A stretch of 64,000 nucleotides of DNA. It comes from Erysipelotrichaceae bacterium (GTDB lineage Bacteria; Bacillota_I; Bacilli_A; RFN20; CAG-449). The translations under genes and the position numbers were made by a program. The stretch covers positions 20,947 through 84,946 of the forward strand of contig SVBD01000006.1 in the NCBI GenBank assembly GCA_015059045.1, written 5' to 3'. Below the pieces are notes generated by a model that searched no databases, had not been told where the DNA came from, and worked only from the letters and a program-made list of their open reading frames with translations. The first letter of the stretch is position 1, and each line of letters starts with the position of its first letter. Shown in pieces: positions 58,010 to 64,000 of the stretch.

Positions 58010-58693
58010 TTACCTCGCAACCTTAGATAAAGCATCTTTTGCAGCATTTTGTTCAGCTTTCTTTTTATTTTTACCTGAACCAACACCCCAAACATTACCA
58101 TCTAAAAGAACTTCTACAATAAATAATTTATTTTGAGAAGATCCACTTTCTTTAACAACTCGATATACAACATTTTCTCTAGTATCCGCTTGAACGTATT
58201 CTTGTAATCTAGATTTATAATCAGTTACTTCTTCAACTGAGAAATGTTCAATATCATATGTGAAAATATCTTTGATAATTCTATATACAACTTCAAATCC
58301 TTGATCTAAATAAATAGCTCCGATAAATGATTCAAATACATCTTCTAAAATTTTATCTAAATTACTTCCACCATTTAGTTTTTCTCCATGACCGAGTAAA
58401 ATAGCTTCTCCTAATCCTAGTTTTCTAGCATAACTTGCTAGAGATTCTTTCCTAACTAAAGATGAACGAAGCTTACTCATTAAACCTTGATCCATATTAG
58501 TGTGAATTTTAAAAATTAAATCTGCAACAACTAAATCTAAAACTCCATCACCAATAAATTCTATTCTTTCATAATCAACGTGATTACCACGATTTTCATT
58601 TACAAATGAAGAATGAGAAAATGCATGCTCAAAAAGACTAACATCGTTAGGTTCAATATTAAATCTTTTTAATACATCCATAAATTTATGCAT
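58010..58693 (-). CDS. rnc: Ribonuclease III
   Basis: YERIEFIGDGVLDLVVADLIF, DVFESFIGAIYLDQG, C-terminal dsRBD. Confidence 0.96.
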   Translation of the reverse strand: MHKFMDVLKRFNIEPNDVSLFEHAFSHSSFVNENRGNHVDYERIEFIGDGVLDLVVADLIFKIHTNMDQGLMSKLRSSLVRKESLASYARKLGLGEAILLGHGEKLNGGSNLDKILEDVFESFIGAIYLDQGFEVVYRIIKDIFTYDIEHFSVEEVTDYKSRLQEYVQADTRENVVYRVVKESGSSQNKLFIVEVLLDGNVWGVGSGKNKKKAEQNAAKDALSKVAR

Positions 58694-59672
58694 TCTCTTT
58701 TACTCCCTCTTTAATTTGATTTAACGCATCAGCTTTTACAATTTGATAAATTACTTCCATCGCACTTGTGAAATCTTTAGTTGAAGAACCTCCATGAGAT
58801 TTAACAACTACACCATTAACGCCTAATAACATAGCTCCACCAACTTTTTCGTTTTTCATTTGAGCGGATAAATCATCAAATCCTTTTTTAGCAAATAAAT
58901 AACCAATCTTAGTAAATAAATTTTTCTTAAATGATCTTTTAATTAAATTAGACATCATTTTAGCGACACCTTCATAAGTCTTTAAGAAAATATTTCCAGC
59001 ATAACCACCAGTTACTAAAACGTCTTGGTCACCTTTAACTACTTCTTTACCTTCAATATTACCCATGAATCCAGGCATATTCATTTCTCTTAATAATTTA
59101 TTAGCCCCTTTAACTTCTGGACTACCTTTTTCATCTTCAGCACCATTGCTCAATAAGTAAACTTTAGGTTCTTTTACTCCTAATACTTTTTGAGAATAAA
59201 TTCTTCCCATTTGAGCGAATTGAACTAATTGTTCACTAGTTGTTTCAACGTTTGCGCCTACATCTAAAACAGTAAATAATTTACCATCTTGATTTGGAAG
59301 TAAAGTAACTAAAGCTGCTCTATCAATTCCTTCGATTGTTTTTAATTTAACTGTTGCCAAAGTTAAGAAAGCAGCAGTTCCTCCAGCGGAAATAACTCCA
59401 TCGTAACCATTATCTTTAACTCCAACAATAGATTTATACATAGAAGTATTTCTTGCTCTCATTGCCTCAATTGCTCCTGCAGTCATTGACATAACTTCAC
59501 TACAATCAACAATTTCAACATTTTCTAAATTTTCTAATTCAACTAATTCTTCCTTTTTTCCATAAGCGACAATCTTACAATCTGAATGTCTTTTTAAGAA
59601 AGTTTTAATTGATTCAACACAAATTACAGAACCTCTATCTGATCCCATACAATCTACTGCGATAGTATACAT
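58686..59672 (-). CDS. plsX: Phosphate acyltransferase PlsX
   Basis: IAVDCMGSDRG, GGTAAFLTLATVKLKTIEGIDRAALVTLLP, LDVGANVE. Confidence 0.95.
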   Translation of the reverse strand: MYTIAVDCMGSDRGSVICVESIKTFLKRHSDCKIVAYGKKEELVELENLENVEIVDCSEVMSMTAGAIEAMRARNTSMYKSIVGVKDNGYDGVISAGGTAAFLTLATVKLKTIEGIDRAALVTLLPNQDGKLFTVLDVGANVETTSEQLVQFAQMGRIYSQKVLGVKEPKVYLLSNGAEDEKGSPEVKGANKLLREMNMPGFMGNIEGKEVVKGDQDVLVTGGYAGNIFLKTYEGVAKMMSNLIKRSFKKNLFTKIGYLFAKKGFDDLSAQMKNEKVGGAMLLGVNGVVVKSHGGSSTKDFTSAMEVIYQIVKADALNQIKEGVKENA

Positions 59673-59756
59673 AACAAAAAATCCTCCTATTGGGTAATTA
59701 TATCATAATATAAATATTTATAAAATAAATATTCTTTTATCAAATTTCTATTAAAA

Positions 59757-61760
59757 TTAATCAATTAATGTGATAATTTCGTCTTTTTTTATCTTATTTA
59801 AGCAATAATAATAATATTTATTAATCTCAGGATCTAAAAGTGAATTAAACATAAAGTTTACTTCATCTCTAGCAACCATGAACATTTTAAAGTCTGAAAC
59901 GATATTTAAAGAATTAAAAGAAGGGAATCCACTTTGTTCAATTCCAATGAAATCTCCAGGTCCTCTTCTTCTCATGTCCTCTTCAGAAATTTCAAATCCA
60001 TCTAAGCAGGATTCTAAGAATTTTAATCTAGAAGCTTCTTCTTCACTTTCAAAATGATCCACTAATAAGCAATATGCTTTTTGTCCATCTCTACCTACTC
60101 TTCCTCTTAATTGGTGAAGTGAAGCAAGTCCAAAACTATTTGCCGAATAAATAATCATCGCACCTGCTGTTTTAATATCAATCCCTAGTTCAATTAATGT
60201 TGTAGAAACTAAAATATTAATTTCATTATTTTTAAATTTATCTAATATTTCAATCTTTTCTTTACTAGAAATCTTTCCATGTAATAACGCTATCTTTTCT
60301 TTAAATAGTGGTTCAAATCTTTCATAAATATCTTCACTTGAATCGTTTGTATCACCTTTATCAATTTTTGGACAAACAATAAATACTTGCCTATTATTAT
60401 CTACCATATGATGGATTAAGGAAAGAATTTTTTCCGAATCAAAATCGACTACTTTTGTAGTAATATCATGTCTTCCTGTTGGATATTCCGTCAATGAAGA
60501 AACATCTAAATCGCCATAAATCGATAAAGCTAAAGTTCTAGGAATTGGTGTAGCGCTCATTAATAATAGATCTACTTCATCACCCTTACTTGCTAAAATA
60601 TTTCTTTGGTTAACACCAAAACGGTGTTGTTCATCAATTAATGCTAGTCCTAAATTATTATAAATTACACTACTAGAAAATATCGCATGAGTTCCTACAA
60701 CTACATCAATTTCACCATTTGCAATTTGCTCTTTAATCGTATTTTTTTCCTTAAGTTTAACATCACCAACTAAAAGACAAGTTTTAATACCTAACGGACC
60801 TAAAACTTTCTTAACATTTTCATAATGTTGTCTAGCTAAAGAATCAGTAGGCGCTAATAGAGCACCTTGTTTATTTCTTAAATAATTTGCGTATAAACTA
60901 GTAATACCTACTATTGTTTTACCTGTTCCAACATCACCTTGAAGAAGACGATACATTACTTTTTTATCTTTTAAATCTAAAACAATTTCTCTTATTGCTT
61001 GAATTTGATCTTTAGTTAATTTATATTCTAATGACTTAACAAATTCATTTATTTTATTTGTATCTATATCCTTTATAGAACTTTTAGTTAGTTTTTTATT
61101 TTGTTCTCTAATAATTTTATTTTTAAAACAATACTCTAAACACTCTTCAAACTTAAGTGTTCTTAATCCTTGGGAAATTTCTTGGCTATTAGAAGGCGTA
61201 TGAACCATTTTTAACGCGGAATTATGATCTAATAGTCGATATTTTTGGATTAAATAGTTAGGGACTATATTTCCAGATATTTCATCAATTGATTCAAAGG
61301 TTCTTTTAATTAAATTGATAAAAGTACTTTGAAGAACCCCACTAGGAAGATGATATACTGGTTTTAAACTTTCACTTTTAGGGATTTCACCTTTTTTAAT
61401 ATTAATAATATTTAATTCTTTTCTTTTTAAATTATAATTAGCGACTATAGTAAATTCATTACTTAAATCTAACATTTGCATATAAAAAGGTCGATTGAAT
61501 ATCTTACAACTATAAAAGTGATTTTTCCCTGTAATAAAATGAAAGGTAATAATATCATAATTATTAGTTTTAACATGTCTAGGATTAGAAACAATTCTTC
61601 CTAATAAAACTACTCTTTGACCATCTTCTAATTCATTTTCATCAGTATAGTCAAAAGATTCATATCGGTAAGGAAGATATTCAATTAATTCTTCACTTCT
61701 TTCAATATGAATTTTCTTTAATTCCTCAATTAAGTTTTTTGAATTAGTTAATAGTTTCAT
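59757..61760 (-). CDS. recG: ATP-dependent DNA helicase RecG
   Basis: RLLQGDVGTGKTIVGI, DEQHRFGVNQR, LMSATPIPRTLALSIYGDLDVS, LHQLRGRVGRD. Confidence 0.96.
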   Translation of the reverse strand: MKLLTNSKNLIEELKKIHIERSEELIEYLPYRYESFDYTDENELEDGQRVVLLGRIVSNPRHVKTNNYDIITFHFITGKNHFYSCKIFNRPFYMQMLDLSNEFTIVANYNLKRKELNIINIKKGEIPKSESLKPVYHLPSGVLQSTFINLIKRTFESIDEISGNIVPNYLIQKYRLLDHNSALKMVHTPSNSQEISQGLRTLKFEECLEYCFKNKIIREQNKKLTKSSIKDIDTNKINEFVKSLEYKLTKDQIQAIREIVLDLKDKKVMYRLLQGDVGTGKTIVGITSLYANYLRNKQGALLAPTDSLARQHYENVKKVLGPLGIKTCLLVGDVKLKEKNTIKEQIANGEIDVVVGTHAIFSSSVIYNNLGLALIDEQHRFGVNQRNILASKGDEVDLLLMSATPIPRTLALSIYGDLDVSSLTEYPTGRHDITTKVVDFDSEKILSLIHHMVDNNRQVFIVCPKIDKGDTNDSSEDIYERFEPLFKEKIALLHGKISSKEKIEILDKFKNNEINILVSTTLIELGIDIKTAGAMIIYSANSFGLASLHQLRGRVGRDGQKAYCLLVDHFESEEEASRLKFLESCLDGFEISEEDMRRRGPGDFIGIEQSGFPSFNSLNIVSDFKMFMVARDEVNFMFNSLLDPEINKYYYYCLNKIKKDEIITLID

Positions 61761-61787
61761 ATTTATTCTCTTTTTTTCTCAAATTAT

Positions 61788-61813
61788 AAAAAAAGGGATT
61801 TATCCCTTTTTTA
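61788..61813 (-). terminator. Terminator after the fakA-like gene
   Basis: AAAAAAAGGGA TTTA TCCCTTTTTT. Confidence 0.6.
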
Positions 61814-63469
61814 TTCAACACCAACAATGAAAGAATAGACTGGTTGATTTCCTTTTCTAACATCTAAATCAACTTCATCATATTTGTCTTGAATCATTTC
61901 AGTTAATTTTTCTACTTCTTCTTCGCTAGCGTCTTCACCGCAAATTAAAGTAATAATTGAACTTGATTCATCAATCATTTCTTCAAGCATATTCATTGTT
62001 ACTTGGATTTTGTCTGGATCACAAGAAACGATCTTTTTACCAAATAAAGCAATGAAATTGTCTTTTTTAACTTCTACATCATCAATTACTGTATCTCTAA
62101 TAGCAAATGTAACTTGTCCTGATTTAACATTTGACATAGCTTCTTTCATTTCTTCTTCGTTATCATCAAAGCTAGCTTCTGGATTAAACATCATACAAGC
62201 TGTTAAACCTTGAGGAATTGTCTTAGTTGGAATTACTCTACATTCAACTCCATCTGGAGCAACATCACATGCTTGAGAAGCCGCCATAATGATGTTTGAG
62301 TTATTTGGAAGAATGAAAATTTTCTTTGCATTACATCTTTTAATTGCTTCAATGAAATCCTCAGTAGATGGATTCATAGTTTGTCCACCAGAAACTATTT
62401 CTGTAACATTTAAGTCTTTAAACATTTCTTCAATTCCATCACCAACAGAAACAGAAATTAATGCATATTCAGTAAGTTCTTTAACTTCGTTTTGTTTTAA
62501 TGGATCTTTATTTTCTTCTTGAAGTTGAGTATGTTGTTCAGACATATTTTCAATTTTTAATTTTACGAATTCACCAAATTGTTGAGCGTAAACTAATACG
62601 TTACCTGGATTTAATGTATGAACGTGAACTTTAACTAATTCTTCATCTCTAACTACAACAATTGAATTGCCATGTGAAGTTAAGAATGTTTGGAATCTCT
62701 TTTCTGAGAAAACTTTCTTCCCTGCACTAATTGGTTCTTCTGGTAATCTCATAATGAATTCTGTACAGTAACCATATTCTTCGCCTTCAACATTAGCTGC
62801 AGCCATTTGTTGAGGTTCTTCAGTAACAGTTGCCATATTTCTTTCAATGACTTTACCATTAATTGCACTTTGGAATCCTTCTAATACTTTAATTAAACCT
62901 GCTCCACCTGAGTCAACTACACCAACTTCTTTTAATACTGGAAGAAGTTCTGGAGTTCTATCTAATGATTCATAAGCTTCTTTTAAGAAATACTCAAATG
63001 CTTTATTAATATCGATATTTGGATTACGATAGACATGTTCTTGTAAAGCATCACTTGATTCTCTAATAACAGTAAGGATTGTTCCTTCTACTGGTCTCAT
63101 AACTGCTTTATAAGCTACTTCTTTACCAGAAACGAATGCTTCTGCTAAAAGTGAAGAATCAATACGACTTGCTCCTTCTAAAGCTTGAGAGAATCCTCTA
63201 AAGATTTGACTTAAAATAACACCAGAGTTACCTCTAGCACCCATTAATAAACCTTTCGAGAATGATTTTGCAATGTCATAAACATCTGTGTCTAAACGAT
63301 TTCTAATTTCTTTTGCACCACTAGAAATTGTTAAGTTCATGTTAGTACCTGTATCTCCATCAGGAACTGGGAAAACGTTTAATGCGTCTACCTCAGGATA
63401 ATGATTAAATAAATTATTAGCGCCGCTGATAATCATTTGTTTCAGCATATTACCATCTATGTATTTCAT
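61811..63469 (-). CDS. fakA: DAK2/DegV-like protein, fatty acid kinase FakA type
   Basis: NVFPVPDGDTGTNMNLT, GARGNSGVILSQIFRGF, EGTILTVIRE, VDSGGAGL. Confidence 0.93.
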   Translation of the reverse strand: MKYIDGNMLKQMIISGANNLFNHYPEVDALNVFPVPDGDTGTNMNLTISSGAKEIRNRLDTDVYDIAKSFSKGLLMGARGNSGVILSQIFRGFSQALEGASRIDSSLLAEAFVSGKEVAYKAVMRPVEGTILTVIRESSDALQEHVYRNPNIDINKAFEYFLKEAYESLDRTPELLPVLKEVGVVDSGGAGLIKVLEGFQSAINGKVIERNMATVTEEPQQMAAANVEGEEYGYCTEFIMRLPEEPISAGKKVFSEKRFQTFLTSHGNSIVVVRDEELVKVHVHTLNPGNVLVYAQQFGEFVKLKIENMSEQHTQLQEENKDPLKQNEVKELTEYALISVSVGDGIEEMFKDLNVTEIVSGGQTMNPSTEDFIEAIKRCNAKKIFILPNNSNIIMAASQACDVAPDGVECRVIPTKTIPQGLTACMMFNPEASFDDNEEEMKEAMSNVKSGQVTFAIRDTVIDDVEVKKDNFIALFGKKIVSCDPDKIQVTMNMLEEMIDESSSIITLICGEDASEEEVEKLTEMIQDKYDEVDLDVRKGNQPVYSFIVGVE

Positions 63470-63488
63470 ATCAATAAAACTCTCTTTC

Positions 63489-63845
63489 TTAAATGTTCTT
63501 TATTCCTTGAACATAAATATTAATTGCAGCAAAAGTCATATTAAAAGTTCTCTCCAAGTCAAACTTTACTTTCTTTTGAACTGCAGAAGCAATTTCGGTT
63601 ATTTTTAAACCATAACCAACAACAATATATATATCAACTTCGAATGAGTCTTTTCTTTTTGTTACAAAGACTCCTTTGCTGAAGTTTTCATTTTTTAATA
63701 ATTCATTAATTTCGCTACGAATAGATCTTTTGTGAGCCATACCAACAACACCATAACATTGACCTGCTGCATTACTTGCAACTTGAGCGATGGCATCACT
63801 AGTGATATTAATAACTCCAAATTGTGTTTTCTTATCTATATCCAT
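63489..63845 (-). CDS. Asp23/Gls24 family envelope stress protein
   Basis: GVINITSDAIAQVASNAAGQCYGVVGMA...VDIYIVVGYGLKITEIASAVQKKV; upstream of fakA as yloU-yloV. Confidence 0.9.
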   Translation of the reverse strand: MDIDKKTQFGVINITSDAIAQVASNAAGQCYGVVGMAHKRSIRSEINELLKNENFSKGVFVTKRKDSFEVDIYIVVGYGLKITEIASAVQKKVKFDLERTFNMTFAAINIYVQGIKNI

Positions 63846-63950
63846 AATAAAACCTCCCATAATACCATTATGGTATTTTATATTTTATCATAATTTTTAT
63901 TTTATTAATAGTATTAATAAATCATAATCACAAAAAAAGGCAAAAAAAAA

Positions 63951-64000
63951 GCCCGGCAGCTCGCTATTCTGTCCTTTCGGATACCTTCGCCACTACGGTG
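63951..64000 (-). rRNA. Probable 3' end of 5S rRNA, truncated by window edge
   Basis: Minus: CACCGTAGTGGCGAAGGTATCCGAAAGGACAGAATAGCGAGCTGCCGGGC then T run; resembles 5S helix IV/loop E and 3' acceptor stem. Confidence 0.65.

Overview
AT-rich chromosomal window from a low-GC Bacillota (Bacilli/Erysipelotrichia/Mollicutes-adjacent by gene content and B. subtilis-like synteny), read from sequence only. Core blocks: folD-fhs-miaA-mutL-mutS-cotE-like; ylbF/ymcA-like-miaB-spoVS-ymdB-rny; exoA; recA-cinA(C-term)-pgsA-rnpB-gpsB; recU-PBP1-nth-dnaD; tRNA-Val; cdaA; a five-gene opp operon; smpB-rnr-secG; a THF-riboswitch-controlled folate ECF S component; rplS; rpsP-khpA-rimM-trmD; ffh-ylxM-ftsY-rnc-plsX-recG-fakA-asp23; and the 3' end of a probable 5S rRNA at the right edge. 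The most unusual items are: (1) a four-gene accessory module (two HTH-TM regulators, a secreted protein ending in Cys, a radical SAM/SPASM enzyme) inserted between ymcA-like and cotE-like genes; (2) a single ORF joining a CCA-adding-enzyme head/neck to an M19 dipeptidase; (3) a HepT/MntA-type toxin-antitoxin pair whose antitoxin carries an HTH, with a palindrome on its promoter; (4) OppD/OppF/OppC with large insertions; (5) near absence of TGA as a stop codon without visible TGA use as sense; (6) inversion of the rpsP-trmD block relative to ffh and rplS, with a decayed IS200-like element at one edge; (7) a lipoprotein with eleven 63-bp repeats and a paralogous neighbour.
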